DNA from: Yoonia maritima | Lineage (GTDB): Bacteria; Pseudomonadota; Alphaproteobacteria; Rhodobacterales; Rhodobacteraceae | Assembly: GCF_002933395.1 (NCBI RefSeq) | Contig: NZ_PKFN01000009.1 | Coordinates: 358,130 to 422,129, forward strand | Direction: 5' to 3' | DNA length: 64,000 nucleotides | Part shown: piece after piece, positions 16,324-25,546 of the stretch | Position numbering within the stretch: position 1 is the stretch's first letter | Layout: every line of letters starts with the position of its first letter | Translations under genes and position numbers: made by a program | Notes under the pieces: model-generated | The model's database searches: none | The model's input: only the letters and a program-made list of their open reading frames with translations | Told to the model about the DNA's origin: nothing

Positions 16324-17412
16324 ATGGCTGACGGTATTAAACCGCAACCGGGTATTTTGGACATCGCGCTTTATAAAGGCGGCGACGCGAGTTTGGATGG
16401 CGTGAGCAATGTTCTCAAGCTTTCGTCAAACGAAAACCCATATGGCGCAAGTGATGCAGCCAAAGAGGCATTTTCGCGCGCGGTTCATACCCTTCACCGT
16501 TACCCGTCAACAGATCATGCCAGTCTTCGCAAAGCGATCTCTGATGTATGGGGCGTCGATGCCCATCGGGTATTTTGTGGTGTCGGATCTGGTGATGTGC
16601 TCAAGCTATTGTCTGAAGCCTATGCTGGCCCCGGTGACGAGGTCGTGTTTACCGAGCACGGGTTTTCAATGTACCCGATCTATGCACGCGCCTGTGGCGC
16701 GACGCCTGTCGTAGTACCCGAGCGTGAGCGTGTGATCGACGTCGATGCCATTTTGGCCGCATGCGGCGATAAGACTAGGCTCGTGTATATTGCCAATCCT
16801 GCGAACCCAACAGGAACGATGCTCGGCGCAGCAGAGGTGACACGGTTGGCTGACGGTTTGCCGCCGCAAGCCTTGCTTGTTCTTGATGGCGCTTATGCGG
16901 AGTATGTCGAAGGTTTTGACGCTGGGAAATCCTTGGTTGATACCCACGCGAATGTTGTCATGACGCGCACTTTTTCTAAGATTTATGGCCTTGGTGGGAT
17001 GCGTGTTGGTTGGGGCTACGCGTCGCAAGACATTATTGATGTGCTGAATCGTATTCGCGGGCCGTTCAATCTGTCATCAGCGGCGCTTGCAGCGGCCGAA
17101 GCCGCTGTGCGTGACACAGAATACACCGAAAAATGCCGGGTCGAGAACGCGCGCCTACGTGAATGGATGGCGACAGCGCTGGCTGAGCTAGGTGTCCCAT
17201 CTGATACTTCAACAGCTAACTTTGTTCTGGCCCGTTTCGCGGATGAGACAGAGGCAGATGCATGTGACGAAGCATTGCGCAAGGCTGGCATCATCGTACG
17301 TAAGGTTGCCGGGTACAAGTTGCCGCATTGCTTGCGCATTACCGTAGGTGATGAAAGCGCATGCCGCCGGGTTGTCCACGCTGTCGCGCAATTTAAGGGG
17401 GCCGTGAAGTGA
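16324..17412 (+). CDS. hisC: Histidinol-phosphate / aromatic aminotransferase
   Basis: This 362-aa fold-type I PLP aminotransferase has NPANPTG at 158-164, the aspartate/tyrosine pair in VLDGAYAEY (187-194), and the Schiff-base lysine K219 in [12 protein letters not shown]. It catalyses transamination of imidazole acetol phosphate in histidine synthesis. The gene overlaps a prephenate dehydrogenase gene and lies in no his operon, so it may mainly serve aromatic amino-acid synthesis, as HisC-like enzymes often do in alphaproteobacteria. An AAAGGTAGGG ribosome-binding region precedes the ATG. Confidence 0.93.
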   Translation: MADGIKPQPGILDIALYKGGDASLDGVSNVLKLSSNENPYGASDAAKEAFSRAVHTLHRYPSTDHASLRKAISDVWGVDAHRVFCGVGSGDVLKLLSEAYAGPGDEVVFTEHGFSMYPIYARACGATPVVVPERERVIDVDAILAACGDKTRLVYIANPANPTGTMLGAAEVTRLADGLPPQALLVLDGAYAEYVEGFDAGKSLVDTHANVVMTRTFSKIYGLGGMRVGWGYASQDIIDVLNRIRGPFNLSSAALAAAEAAVRDTEYTEKCRVENARLREWMATALAELGVPSDTSTANFVLARFADETEADACDEALRKAGIIVRKVAGYKLPHCLRITVGDESACRRVVHAVAQFKGAVK

Positions 17413-18332
17413 CCCAAGTTTATGGTCGAGTAGCCCTTATCGGATTGGGCCTCATTGCGTCGTCTATGTGCCACGCAATGCGCCGCGCTGGACTCGCTGG
17501 TGAAATCGTTGGCTACGCACGGTCCGAGGAAACTCGCGATATCGCCGGCGAGATTGGCCTATGTGATCGTATCTGTGATAGTGCTGCAGAAGCCGTAGAA
17601 GGTGCCGATCTTGTTGTGCTGTGTGTGCCTGTTGGTGCGATGGGCGCCGTTGCTGCTGAAATTGGCCCGGTGTTGAAACCGGGCGCGACTGTCAGTGATG
17701 TGGGGTCTGTGAAGCGTACCGTGATTGATGCTGTGGCACCGCATATCCCCGCAGGCGTTCACTTTATTCCCGCACACCCGCTGGCAGGGACCGAGCATTC
17801 TGGTCCTCGGTCGGGGTTTGCTGAACTATTCGATAATCGCTTTTGCATTATCGTACCTGTCGAAGGTTCCGACCGGGAAGCGGTTGATCGCGTGGCTGAT
17901 CTGTGGCGCGGTATAGGCAGTAATGTTGATGAGATGGACCCGGATCACCACGATCTGGTCTTGGCTGTCACCAGCCATACCCCGCACCTGATTGCTTATA
18001 CGATGGTCGGTGTCGCCGATGACCTTAGTCGCGTGACAGACAGCGAAGTGATCAAATACTCGGCCGCTGGTTTCCGGGACTTTACCCGTATTGCAGCGTC
18101 TGACCCGACCATGTGGCGCGATGTGTTCTTGAACAACAAAGAAGCGACACTCGAAATTTTGGGTCGCTTTACTGAGGAACTGTTCGCGCTTCAGCGGGCC
18201 ATTCGCCAAGGCGACGGTGATCATCTGTTCGATTATTTCACGCATACCCGTGCGATCCGACGTTCAATTGTCGAGGCGGGCCAAGATACTGATGCGCCGG
18301 ACTTTGGCCGTAATACGGCGCCATCAAAGTGA
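17409..18332 (+). CDS. tyrC: Prephenate/arogenate dehydrogenase (cyclohexadienyl dehydrogenase)
   Basis: This 307-aa NAD-dependent enzyme of tyrosine synthesis has the dinucleotide motif [10 protein letters not shown] (residues 10-19). It also has [14 protein letters not shown] (about 121-134), the substrate-contacting HTPHLIAY segment (about 197-204) and [13 protein letters not shown] (about 221-233). It oxidatively decarboxylates prephenate or arogenate. There is no fused chorismate mutase or ACT domain. The GTG start overlaps the hisC stop, so the two aromatic-pathway genes are coupled. Confidence 0.92.
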   Translation: MTQVYGRVALIGLGLIASSMCHAMRRAGLAGEIVGYARSEETRDIAGEIGLCDRICDSAAEAVEGADLVVLCVPVGAMGAVAAEIGPVLKPGATVSDVGSVKRTVIDAVAPHIPAGVHFIPAHPLAGTEHSGPRSGFAELFDNRFCIIVPVEGSDREAVDRVADLWRGIGSNVDEMDPDHHDLVLAVTSHTPHLIAYTMVGVADDLSRVTDSEVIKYSAAGFRDFTRIAASDPTMWRDVFLNNKEATLEILGRFTEELFALQRAIRQGDGDHLFDYFTHTRAIRRSIVEAGQDTDAPDFGRNTAPSK

Positions 18333-19150
18333 TGCGCTTGGCGGTAGCGATGCTGGTCCTTTGGGCTGGTGTGGCCAGCGCCCAAGATGACAGACCACTG
18401 CTGCGCCCCGTTGCGCGCGGCACATATGTCCAGCCACCAATGCTGCGTCCGGTTGTACGTCCCTATGATCGGCCTGATATGGTGCATGGCGCACATACAC
18501 GACCAGAGGCACGTGCCGAACGTGGGGTGTTTGCGATCAGTCCCTTTGCTGTGCTCGGCTCTTTGCGTCCGGCCAAGCGCCCGCAAGCGATAGAAATCGC
18601 CGCGGACGAGCGCCGTCTGGCGCGGCTGCGTGGGCAGGTTTGTAATGATATCGCGATTCAAGGACAATCACTCGGGCGGGTCGACGGGCCGGGGGCTTGC
18701 GGCGTTTCGAATGCGGTAAGGGTCCGTTCCGTTTCTGGTGTGCTGCTTCGACCTGCGGCGACAATGGATTGCCAGACCGCTGCTGCGCTCAAGCGATGGG
18801 TTGATCGCGGGGCAATTCCTGCTGTCGGCAACGATGGCGGTGGCATTGCGAGTTTGCGTGTCGTGTCCCATTATGCGTGCCGTAATCGCAACAATGCAGC
18901 AAGTGGGCGACTGTCTGAGCATGCCCATGGGCGTGCAATCGACATCGCGGGTATAGGTCTAAAAGACGGTAGCGAGATTACGGTTCTGTCAGGCTGGGGG
19001 ACGGCTTCGGATGGTCGCCAGTTGCGCCAGATGTGGCGGGCCGCATGTGGTCCCTTCGGGACCGTGCTGGGCCCCGAAGCAAACAGGTTTCATCTCGATC
19101 ATTTCCACTTCGACACCGCACGGTATCGAAGCGGTTCTTATTGTCGCTAG
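18332..19150 (+). CDS. Extensin-like family exported protein
   Basis: This 272-aa protein has a signal peptide ([18 protein letters not shown], cleavage near residue 18), a Pro/Arg-rich region, and a C-terminal extensin-like domain. That domain contains the conserved RLSEHAHGRAIDIAG motif (about 192-206), followed near the C-terminus by GPEANRFHLDHFHFD. The His/Asp pattern resembles D-Ala-D-Ala carboxypeptidase/VanY-type metalloenzymes, so a periplasmic peptidoglycan role is likely but unproven. A GTG one codon upstream (18329) overlaps the tyrC stop and is an alternative start. Its stop overlaps the convergent asd stop (CTAG). Confidence 0.85.
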   Translation: MRLAVAMLVLWAGVASAQDDRPLLRPVARGTYVQPPMLRPVVRPYDRPDMVHGAHTRPEARAERGVFAISPFAVLGSLRPAKRPQAIEIAADERRLARLRGQVCNDIAIQGQSLGRVDGPGACGVSNAVRVRSVSGVLLRPAATMDCQTAAALKRWVDRGAIPAVGNDGGGIASLRVVSHYACRNRNNAASGRLSEHAHGRAIDIAGIGLKDGSEITVLSGWGTASDGRQLRQMWRAACGPFGTVLGPEANRFHLDHFHFDTARYRSGSYCR

Positions 19151-20199
19151 GCTGCAGCTTTGACGCGCAGCGCCTCGGCGATTTGCACAGCGTTTTGTGC
19201 GGCCCCCTTAAGTAACTGGTCACCCACAATAAACATGGTTGAAGTGCGGCCCGATGGGTCACCCAGATCGTCGCGGATACGACCGACCAACACATCCTGT
19301 TCACCTGATGCTTCGGACGGCATTGGGAAATGGTTCGCTTCGCGATCATCGACGACACGAATACCCGGTGCGCCGTTCAGGGCGTTGCGAATGCTGTCGG
19401 TGTTTACATGTTCGTCAAAGCGGATCGACAATGAAATCCCATGCGCACGCAAGATCGGAACACGAATACAGGTCACGCTGATCGGAAGAATAGGCTGGCC
19501 AAGGATACGACGTGTCTCGGCGATCACCTTGAGTTCTTCGCCGTTATATCCGGTTTCGGGATCCACATCAGAGTTATGACTAAAGATATTGAATGCATAT
19601 GAATGGGGCAGAATCTTAGGTTCAAATTCTTCGCCGTTAAGATGCGCGCGGGTGCCTTCGCGCAGTTCTTCCATCATTTCGGCACCACCACCAGAGGCGG
19701 CCTGATATGTGGACATGGACAGGCGTGTAATAGACCAACGTTCATGCAGCGGGGCAAGCGCGGTTGTCAGGATCGCCGCGATACAGTTGGGGTTCGCGAT
19801 AATACGCGGAGCGGCGTCCAGTTCTTTGCCGTTCGCCTCTGGCACGATCAGCGGCACGTCATCTTGCATCCGAAATGCCGAAGAGTTGTCGATCACTTGT
19901 GCGCCCGCATCCACGGCAAGTGGCGCGAATTTGCGTGAAATCGAAGCACCGGCAGAAAAGAACGCGATATCGACGCCTGCAAAGCTGTTTTCTGTCAGTT
20001 CCTGCACCGGAACCTTGTTCCCGCGAAACGACATACTGCGACCAGCGGACCGGGCGGACGCAAGCAGGCGCAGCTCACCAACCGGAAAGTTACGTTGTTC
20101 AAGGCTATGGATCAGCGCAAGGCCAACAGCACCTGTCGCGCCAACAATTGCAACAACAGGGGCATCGCTTTCGGGGGCGGGGGGATTATGGGCATTCAT
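19147..20199 (-). CDS. asd: Aspartate-semialdehyde dehydrogenase
   Basis: This 350-aa NADP-dependent enzyme reduces aspartyl phosphate to aspartate semialdehyde, the branch point to Lys/diaminopimelate, Thr, Met and Ile. GATGAVG at 20-26 is the coenzyme loop, C139 in NPNCIAAI is the catalytic cysteine, and the RVPILRAHG segment carries the substrate-binding Arg/His. The gene is single, with an AAAGGAAG ribosome-binding site upstream of its ATG. Its leader (20200-20371) encodes a Thr/Met-rich peptide and an intrinsic terminator, so it is probably controlled by transcription attenuation. Confidence 0.95.
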   Translation of the reverse strand: MNAHNPPAPESDAPVVAIVGATGAVGLALIHSLEQRNFPVGELRLLASARSAGRSMSFRGNKVPVQELTENSFAGVDIAFFSAGASISRKFAPLAVDAGAQVIDNSSAFRMQDDVPLIVPEANGKELDAAPRIIANPNCIAAILTTALAPLHERWSITRLSMSTYQAASGGGAEMMEELREGTRAHLNGEEFEPKILPHSYAFNIFSHNSDVDPETGYNGEELKVIAETRRILGQPILPISVTCIRVPILRAHGISLSIRFDEHVNTDSIRNALNGAPGIRVVDDREANHFPMPSEASGEQDVLVGRIRDDLGDPSGRTSTMFIVGDQLLKGAAQNAVQIAEALRVKAAA

Positions 20200-20238
20200 G
20201 GTTTAGTCTTCCTTTGGTGTTTTGGAAGACGGGGCTAA

Positions 20239-20269
20239 CTAAAACAAAACCCCGTCCAGTCCGGCGGGG
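20239..20269 (-). terminator. Attenuator terminator in the asd leader
   Basis: On the minus strand the arms CCCCG and CGGGG (plus 269-250) form a hairpin followed by TTTTGTTTTAG, 40 nt before the asd start. Its 5' arm can instead pair with GCGGGG inside the leader peptide gene (plus 20318-20323). That same GCGG can pair locally with CCGC (plus 20328-20331). The plus strand also shows a T-run after the hairpin, so it may terminate in both directions. Confidence 0.75.
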
Positions 20270-20287
20270 TTTTTTGTTTGGCTTAGG

Positions 20288-20371
20288 TTAGCTGTGATGC
20301 GCCCATACCAAACATTCCCCCGCGAGAGCGGTGGTCATCTTGGTCATGGTTGTCGTCATCATGTTAGTCAT
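20288..20371 (-). CDS. Thr/Met-rich leader peptide of asd (27 aa)
   Basis: This short reading frame begins MTNMMTTTMTKMTT: seven Thr, five Met, one Lys and one Asn in its first 14 codons. It ends in WAHHS and a TAA located 19 nt before the terminator hairpin. Thr, Met and Lys are end products of the pathway that asd feeds, which is the hallmark of a ribosome-mediated attenuation leader peptide. No Shine-Dalgarno is visible, but candidate promoter elements end 7 nt before the ATG, consistent with leaderless translation, as known for the rhizobial trp leader peptide. The frame has a stop codon shortly upstream, so this ATG is the first start. Confidence 0.75.
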   Translation of the reverse strand: MTNMMTTTMTKMTTALAGECLVWAHHS

Positions 20372-20378
20372 GGCGGAG

Positions 20379-20407
20379 TGGGTAGCAGCTCAAATCACGG
20401 CTGGCAA
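20379..20407 (-). promoter_or_regulatory. Possible promoter of the asd leader
   Basis: On the minus strand, TTGCCA (plus 20407-20402) and TACCCA (plus 20384-20379) are 17 bp apart. The -35 is good and the -10 poor. The position, 7 nt before the leader ATG, is the main argument. Confidence 0.3.
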
Positions 20408-20453
20408 GGGATGTGTGCAAGATGCTTGTCCGCATGAATTCAAGGTGATCCAA

Positions 20454-20777
20454 TTATTCATCAGGTGTCGTATCAACAGCATCGTTCTCCCATCTACGGA
20501 ACAGAACCACATCAAGATTATCAAGCCGCCCCAAAGGGTCAGTCGAATACACCAATTCTATATCAAGATGATTGAGGGCATAACTTAGACCTGAGTCAAA
20601 GTTTACCGCTATGATTTCGGCTCTTTCACGCGTGAAATCATTGGGTTCGCTGTCAAGATAGTATCTGAACTTGGCGGATAGGCCATCTAGTTGCAACACG
20701 ACCATTCTCATGTCTCGCGAGATTTCGCCGCTCAGGCACTTCACGGCCCAAATAAACGTCTTGTCATCTAATGGCAT
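20454..20777 (-). CDS. Hypothetical acidic protein (107 aa)
   Basis: This 107-aa protein has no signal peptide or membrane segment. It is acidic, with motifs MRMVVLQLDGLSAKFRYYLD in the first half and LVYSTDPLGRLDNLDVVLFRRWE near the end (split, residues about 76-98). I chose the ATG at 20777 because TTAGGGAAAT precedes it. The frame is open 33 codons further. The beta-rich, acidic character and length are reminiscent of small immunity-type proteins, but no toxin gene is adjacent and I do not recognise the family. It is transcribed toward asd. Confidence 0.6.
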   Translation of the reverse strand: MPLDDKTFIWAVKCLSGEISRDMRMVVLQLDGLSAKFRYYLDSEPNDFTRERAEIIAVNFDSGLSYALNHLDIELVYSTDPLGRLDNLDVVLFRRWENDAVDTTPDE

Positions 20778-20881
20778 TGAGAATTTCCCTAAGAGCCAAC
20801 GGTGTAACCGTTGCAGGTTTTCGAAGGTGTTACAATGAATTGAAACTTTATAGGCGACACAGACGTCTGCAAACACGACCC

Positions 20882-20910
20882 TTTACCACCATCGCGACCC
20901 TGCCTATAAG
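20882..20910 (+). promoter_or_regulatory. Candidate promoter of the ileS leader
   Basis: TTTACC (20882-20887), a 17-bp spacer and TATAAG (20905-20910). The leader-peptide ATG at 20918 lies 7 nt after the -10, so the RNA would start at or within a nucleotide or two of the AUG. Confidence 0.55.
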
Positions 20911-20917
20911 CAGCTTC

Positions 20918-20965
20918 ATGAAGTTGAGCATGATGATCATACGCATTATCTGCCCGGCGGTTTGA
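20918..20965 (+). CDS. Ile-rich leader peptide of ileS (15 aa)
   Basis: The frame encodes MKLSMMIIRIICPAV. Four of its codons are Ile (ATC, ATA, ATT, ATC, all three Ile codons) clustered around one Arg. It lies 88 nt upstream of the gene for isoleucyl-tRNA synthetase, and its TGA falls inside the 5' arm of a strong hairpin (20953-20984). A ribosome stalled for lack of Ile-tRNA would prevent that hairpin from forming. This fits attenuation of ileS by charged tRNA-Ile. The frame is open further upstream, but the promoter position favours ATG 20918. ATG 20930 or 20933 are alternatives. Confidence 0.65.
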   Translation: MKLSMMIIRIICPAV

Positions 20966-20984
20966 TTGCCTCAAACCAGCCGGG
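20953..20984 (+). promoter_or_regulatory. Hairpin overlapping the stop of the ileS leader peptide
   Basis: Arms CCCGGC-GGTTTGA and TCAAACC-GCCGGG pair over 13 bp with one bulged A and a 5-nt loop. No U-tract follows, so it is not a simple intrinsic terminator. It may act with Rho, or control access of ribosomes to ileS. Confidence 0.6.
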
Positions 20985-21053
20985 AAAATGGTGTCGGCGT
21001 ATGCGCACCGCTCCTTACCTATATGAATTCCCGATTTTCAGAGGACGCTCCAC

Positions 21054-23975
21054 ATGTGCGCCGAGACCACAGACTATAAAGACACATTGAACCTGCCACG
21101 CACCGATTTCCCGATGCGGGCGGGATTGCCAAAACGCGAACCCGATTGGCTGGCCCGTTGGGCGCAGATCGGCGTGTATGAAAAGCTGCGTGCAAAGGCA
21201 GATGGGCGTAAACCGTTCACCCTGCACGATGGCCCGCCGTATGCGAACGGCCACCTGCACATCGGTCACGCGCTGAACAAAATCCTGAAAGATATGGTTG
21301 TACGTTCGCACCAGATGATGGGCCGCGACGCGCGTTATATCCCGGGGTGGGATTGTCACGGGTTGCCTATCGAATGGAAAATCGAAGAGCAGTACCGCAA
21401 CAAAGGCCAGAACAAGGACGACGTGCCTGTCGTTGATTTCCGTCAGCAATGTCGCAAATTCGCCCAAGGCTGGGTGGATATCCAACGCGAGGAATTCAAA
21501 CGTCTCGGGATCACCGGCAATTGGGACGAACCCTATCTGACGATGAACTTCCACGCAGAGAAAGTCATCGCTGAGGAATTCCAGAAATTCTTGATGAACG
21601 GCACATTGTATCAGGGCTCTAAGCCCGTGATGTGGTCGCCAGTTGAACAAACCGCATTGGCCGAGGCCGAGGTGGAATATGCCGATAAAGAGAGCTTTGC
21701 GATCTGGGTCAAATTCCCTGTGCGTGAAACCAACAACGCAGCGCTGAAAGGCGCAAGCGTTGTGATCTGGACAACGACGCCTTGGACTATCCCATCGAAC
21801 AAGGCGGTCGTCTATTCAGAAACCATTTCTTACGGCGTTTACGAAGTAACCGATGCCCCAGAGGATAACTGGGTTCGCAAAGGCGAGCGTTACATCCTTG
21901 CTGACAAGCAAGTCGAAGCAGTGTTCGCAAAGGCTCGTATCGATCAGTTTACGCGCGTCAGCGACGCTGGCGATATGTCAGAAACGTCTTTGTCTCACCC
22001 GCTCGCGGGTGCGGAAGGCAGCAATGGCGAATGGGATGATGCCCGCGATTTCCGCGCGGCCCCATTTGTGACCGAAGACGAAGGTACAGGTTTTGTACAC
22101 TGCGCCCCATCCCACGGTATGGACGAATTCGAACTGTACCGCGATCTTGGTATGTTGGAACAAGTGATCACTTACAACGTGATGGAAGACGGTTCCTTGC
22201 GGGCTGATCTTCCATTCTTTGGCGGTGCGAAAATCCTGCGCGACAAGCCCAACAAAAAGAACAAGAACAACCCTTGGGAAGGCGACGCGAACACTGCCGT
22301 GATGTCGAAGCTGACCGAGGTTGATGGGCTATTTGCGCGCGGTGTGATCAAACACAGCTATCCGCATTCTTGGCGTTCCAAAGCACCGGTAATCTATCGC
22401 AACACGCCACAGTGGTTCGCCGCCGTGGATCGTGCGGTTGGTGACGGCCAAGACCAATATGGCACCACGATCCGTGAACGCGCCCTGCGTTCCATTGATG
22501 AACTGGTCACTTGGACGCCGCAGACGGGCCGTAACCGTCTGTACTCTATGATCGAGGCCCGCCCCGATTGGGTGCTGTCGCGCCAACGTGCTTGGGGTGT
22601 GCCACTGACTTGCTTCACCAAGAAAGGTGCGCTGCCAACTGATCCGGATTTCTTGCTGCGCAATGAGGCGGTCAACGCTCGCGTGCTTGAGGCATTCGAA
22701 GCTGACGGTGCCGATGCTTGGTATGCGGATGGTGCTAAGGCGCGGTTCTTGGGTGATGATGTTGATCACGATGCTTATGATCAAGTGTTCGACATTTTGG
22801 ACGTTTGGTTCGACTCTGGTTCGACCCACGCGTTTGTTCTGCGTGACCGTGCGGATGGGTCCGAAGACGGCATGGCTGATGTTTACCTTGAGGGTACGGA
22901 TCAGCACCGTGGTTGGTTCCATTCGTCGATGTTGCAGGCCTGTGGCACGATTGGGCACGCGCCTTACCGTGCTGTTGTCACCCACGCGTTTACGCTGGAT
23001 GCCAAGGGCGAAAAGATGTCCAAATCCTTGGGCAACACAATCGTGCCCGAACAAGTGGTGAAGCAATACGGCGCAGATATCCTGCGCCTGTGGGTGGCGA
23101 CGACCGACTATAAACACGATCACCGCATCGGGGACGAAATCCTGAAAGGTGTGGCTGACAGCTATCGCCGTTTGCGCAACACGCTACGTTTCATGCTGGG
23201 TTCACTTGCGGACTTTACCGAAGCTGACCGTGTCGAGCCTGCCGATATGCCAGAGCTAGAGCGTTGGTTGCTACACCGTTTGTCCGAGCTGGATGAACAG
23301 GTGCGGGAAGGCTACGCGAAATACGACTTCCAAGGTGTGTTCCAAGCGGTGTTTACCTTTGCCACGCTTGAACTATCCGCGTTCTACTTCGATATCCGCA
23401 AGGATGCGCTGTACTGCGACGGCGATACAGCACGACGCCGTGCATCGCGTACGGTTCTGGATATCCTGTTCCACCGCTTGACGAAATGGTTGGCCCCAAT
23501 GCTAACCTTCACGATGGAAGAGGTCTGGTTAGAGCGCTTCCCGGGTGACGACAGCTCGATCCACCTGGAAGACTTTGCCGAAACGCCTGCCGCATGGCGC
23601 GACGACGCATTGGCCACAAAATGGGCTGTTGTGCGTCAGGTCCGCCGCGTGGTGACGGGTGCGCTTGAGGTTGAGCGTACAAATAAGGTGATCGGTGCAT
23701 CGCTTGAGGCCGCGCCAACTGTGTTTGTAACTGCCGATGTCGCCAAAGTTCTTGAGACAGTCAGCTTTGATGATCTGTGCATTACCTCTGGCATCAACGT
23801 GTCAACAGACGCAGCACCAGCGGATGCGTTCGCATTGGACGAAGTCGCAGATGTTGCCGTGGTCTTTGCCCGTGCAGAGGGCGACAAATGTCAGCGCTGT
23901 TGGAAAATCCTGCCCGACGTTGGCAAGCACACACACGAAGGTGTGTGCGGACGTTGTGACGCAGCATTAAGCTAA
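21054..23975 (+). CDS. ileS: Isoleucyl-tRNA synthetase
   Basis: This 973-aa class Ia synthetase attaches isoleucine to tRNA-Ile. The HIGH motif is at 69-72 in [11 protein letters not shown] and KMSKS at 654-658 in [13 protein letters not shown]1 editing domain lies between, with [13 protein letters not shown] near 240-252. The C-terminal zinc module has C946, C949, C965 and C968. Length is typical of bacterial-type IleRS. A GAGGACGC ribosome-binding site precedes ATG 21054. A leader peptide and hairpin upstream suggest regulation by isoleucine supply, and an intrinsic terminator follows. Confidence 0.97.
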   Translation: MCAETTDYKDTLNLPRTDFPMRAGLPKREPDWLARWAQIGVYEKLRAKADGRKPFTLHDGPPYANGHLHIGHALNKILKDMVVRSHQMMGRDARYIPGWDCHGLPIEWKIEEQYRNKGQNKDDVPVVDFRQQCRKFAQGWVDIQREEFKRLGITGNWDEPYLTMNFHAEKVIAEEFQKFLMNGTLYQGSKPVMWSPVEQTALAEAEVEYADKESFAIWVKFPVRETNNAALKGASVVIWTTTPWTIPSNKAVVYSETISYGVYEVTDAPEDNWVRKGERYILADKQVEAVFAKARIDQFTRVSDAGDMSETSLSHPLAGAEGSNGEWDDARDFRAAPFVTEDEGTGFVHCAPSHGMDEFELYRDLGMLEQVITYNVMEDGSLRADLPFFGGAKILRDKPNKKNKNNPWEGDANTAVMSKLTEVDGLFARGVIKHSYPHSWRSKAPVIYRNTPQWFAAVDRAVGDGQDQYGTTIRERALRSIDELVTWTPQTGRNRLYSMIEARPDWVLSRQRAWGVPLTCFTKKGALPTDPDFLLRNEAVNARVLEAFEADGADAWYADGAKARFLGDDVDHDAYDQVFDILDVWFDSGSTHAFVLRDRADGSEDGMADVYLEGTDQHRGWFHSSMLQACGTIGHAPYRAVVTHAFTLDAKGEKMSKSLGNTIVPEQVVKQYGADILRLWVATTDYKHDHRIGDEILKGVADSYRRLRNTLRFMLGSLADFTEADRVEPADMPELERWLLHRLSELDEQVREGYAKYDFQGVFQAVFTFATLELSAFYFDIRKDALYCDGDTARRRASRTVLDILFHRLTKWLAPMLTFTMEEVWLERFPGDDSSIHLEDFAETPAAWRDDALATKWAVVRQVRRVVTGALEVERTNKVIGASLEAAPTVFVTADVAKVLETVSFDDLCITSGINVSTDAAPADAFALDEVADVAVVFARAEGDKCQRCWKILPDVGKHTHEGVCGRCDAALS

Positions 23976-23982
23976 GACTTTT

Positions 23983-24015
23983 ATCCCCGCCCCCAGAAAA
24001 GGGGCGGGGATTTTT
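23983..24015 (+). terminator. Rho-independent terminator of ileS
   Basis: Perfect GC-rich arms (ATCCCCGCCCC / GGGGCGGGGAT) around a CAGAAAA-type loop, followed by TTTTT, just after ileS and before the convergent monooxygenase gene. Confidence 0.9.
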
Positions 24016-24017
24016 CG

Positions 24018-25007
24018 TTAAGCGGCCTGAAGATCGCGTAAAACCTCTGCTGCGATTTCAAATGAACGCAGTCGTTCACTGTGATCGTGGATCATACCCG
24101 TCACCATCAGCTCGTCTGGTTGAAAACTATCCAGCAGGCTTTGCAGCTGGGTTTTAATCGTCTGCGCCGAGCCTGTCGCAGAACACCCAAGCGCGGCATT
24201 GACCTGCGTGAGGACTTGGGCAGGGACTTCGGCTGCGATGTCATTCACCGGAAGTGGCAGTTTGCCGGGCTTGCCCATTCGCAATCGGGCAAAGGCCAGC
24301 TGTTGCGATGTGCGCAGATATGCCGCCCGTTCATCGGTGTCTGCCGCACAAACACCTGCCGCCATCATGACGTATGGCTTTGCCAGCCACGCTGATGGGC
24401 GGAATGTACCGCGATAGACCTCGATCGCTTGTTCAAGCATCGTGGGTGCAAAGTGGGATGCAAATGCATAGGGTAGCCCCAAATGCGCAGCTAGTTGAGC
24501 ACCGTAAAGGCTTGAACCCAAAATCCAAACGGGCACGTTAGTTCCTGCGCCTGGGATCGCCTGAACTGGCGTCGGATCATCCCCAAGATAGGCGATCAGT
24601 TCCTGCACATCTTGCGGGAAACTATCCTCGGGCGCCATGTGTCGACGTAGGGCACGAGCGGTTTGCATGTCCGTTCCAGGCGCGCGACCCAAGCCCAGAT
24701 CAATACGATCTGGGTAAAGCGTTGCAAGCGTACCGAATTGTTCCGCAATCATCAGCGGTGCGTGGTTTGGCAACATAATGCCGCCGGCACCAACGCGGAT
24801 CGTCTTTGTCGCGCTGGCAACATGGCCGATGACAACTGCGGTCGCCGCCGACGCGATACCGGGCATATTATGGTGTTCGGCCAACCAATAGCGGTAATAG
24901 CCTTCATTTTCAGCAAGTTGTGCTAATTCAACTGTATGCGAAAGCGCATTAGCTGCTGTTTGGCCTTCAGGGACGGGTGATAGATCGAGAAGAGAAAAGC
25001 GTTGCAT
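24018..25007 (-). CDS. Luciferase-like (LLM class) flavin-dependent oxidoreductase
   Basis: This 329-aa protein belongs to the bacterial-luciferase-like superfamily of FMN/F420-dependent monooxygenases. Visible markers are [13 protein letters not shown] at the N-terminus, [17 protein letters not shown] (about 38-54), [15 protein letters not shown] (about 71-85) and [10 protein letters not shown] (about 110-119). The pattern matches the YhbW/LLM group found widely in proteobacteria, whose substrates are mostly unknown. The ATG at 25007 follows an AAGGAGT ribosome-binding site, and the frame extends 25 codons upstream without homology. Confidence 0.88.
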   Translation of the reverse strand: MQRFSLLDLSPVPEGQTAANALSHTVELAQLAENEGYYRYWLAEHHNMPGIASAATAVVIGHVASATKTIRVGAGGIMLPNHAPLMIAEQFGTLATLYPDRIDLGLGRAPGTDMQTARALRRHMAPEDSFPQDVQELIAYLGDDPTPVQAIPGAGTNVPVWILGSSLYGAQLAAHLGLPYAFASHFAPTMLEQAIEVYRGTFRPSAWLAKPYVMMAAGVCAADTDERAAYLRTSQQLAFARLRMGKPGKLPLPVNDIAAEVPAQVLTQVNAALGCSATGSAQTIKTQLQSLLDSFQPDELMVTGMIHDHSERLRSFEIAAEVLRDLQAA

Positions 25008-25084
25008 CGTGGACTCCTTAGATGTGTACCTAAGAACGAGGACCGCGTAATCCAAGACGGACGGCGGGTTTAAGAAGGGCAATC

Positions 25085-25546
25085 ATGATGACCGGTCTGA
25101 TTTGTGAAAGCTCGCCTGTAGGCGCGATTGGTGCAGATGCAACTGATGGCGCTATAACGCGGCTGATATGGGGGCGGGCGGGCACGCTAACAGATGGTGC
25201 GTTATTCGATCGCCTGTCAACCGAAGTCGCCGCGTATTTCGCAGGAATGCTTACGACCTTCTCCGTGCCGCTCGCACCACGCGCCACCGCATTCCAATCA
25301 GATTTCTACGGCGCGCTTTGCGCGATTCCATACGGTGAAACCCGCACCTACGGAGACTTAGCCAGATTACTAGGTGTCTCGGCCCAAGCGATTGGGCAAG
25401 CCTGCGGCGCAAACCCAATCGCTATCTTGATTCCATGTCACAGAGTATTGGGCGCAAACGGGTTAGGCGGGTATTCCGGTGAAGGCGGGGTCGAGGCAAA
25501 GGTCGCCTTGCTACGTTTAGAAGGCGCTGCAGGGTTGCTGATTTAA
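25085..25546 (+). CDS. ogt: Methylated-DNA--protein-cysteine methyltransferase
   Basis: This 153-aa suicide enzyme removes methyl or alkyl groups from O6-alkylguanine. The acceptor cysteine is C118 in LIPCHRVLGANG, with the DNA-binding helix YGDLARLLGVSAQAIGQA before it (about 89-106) and GGYSGEGGVEAK after it. There is no Ada N-terminal zinc domain, so it is an Ogt-type constitutive repair enzyme. A second ATG directly follows the first. The stop overlaps the convergent pcs stop. Confidence 0.93.
   Translation: MMTGLICESSPVGAIGADATDGAITRLIWGRAGTLTDGALFDRLSTEVAAYFAGMLTTFSVPLAPRATAFQSDFYGALCAIPYGETRTYGDLARLLGVSAQAIGQACGANPIAILIPCHRVLGANGLGGYSGEGGVEAKVALLRLEGAAGLLI

Noticed and set aside
20250..20280. 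Plus-strand terminator reading toward ileS
   Set aside because: The plus strand also shows hairpin plus T-run, but no plus-strand gene ends there. The arrangement with the Thr/Met leader on the minus strand explains the structure better.
22329..23123. 264-codon minus-strand ORF inside ileS
   Set aside because: Fully antisense to a well-conserved synthetase; a codon-bias shadow.
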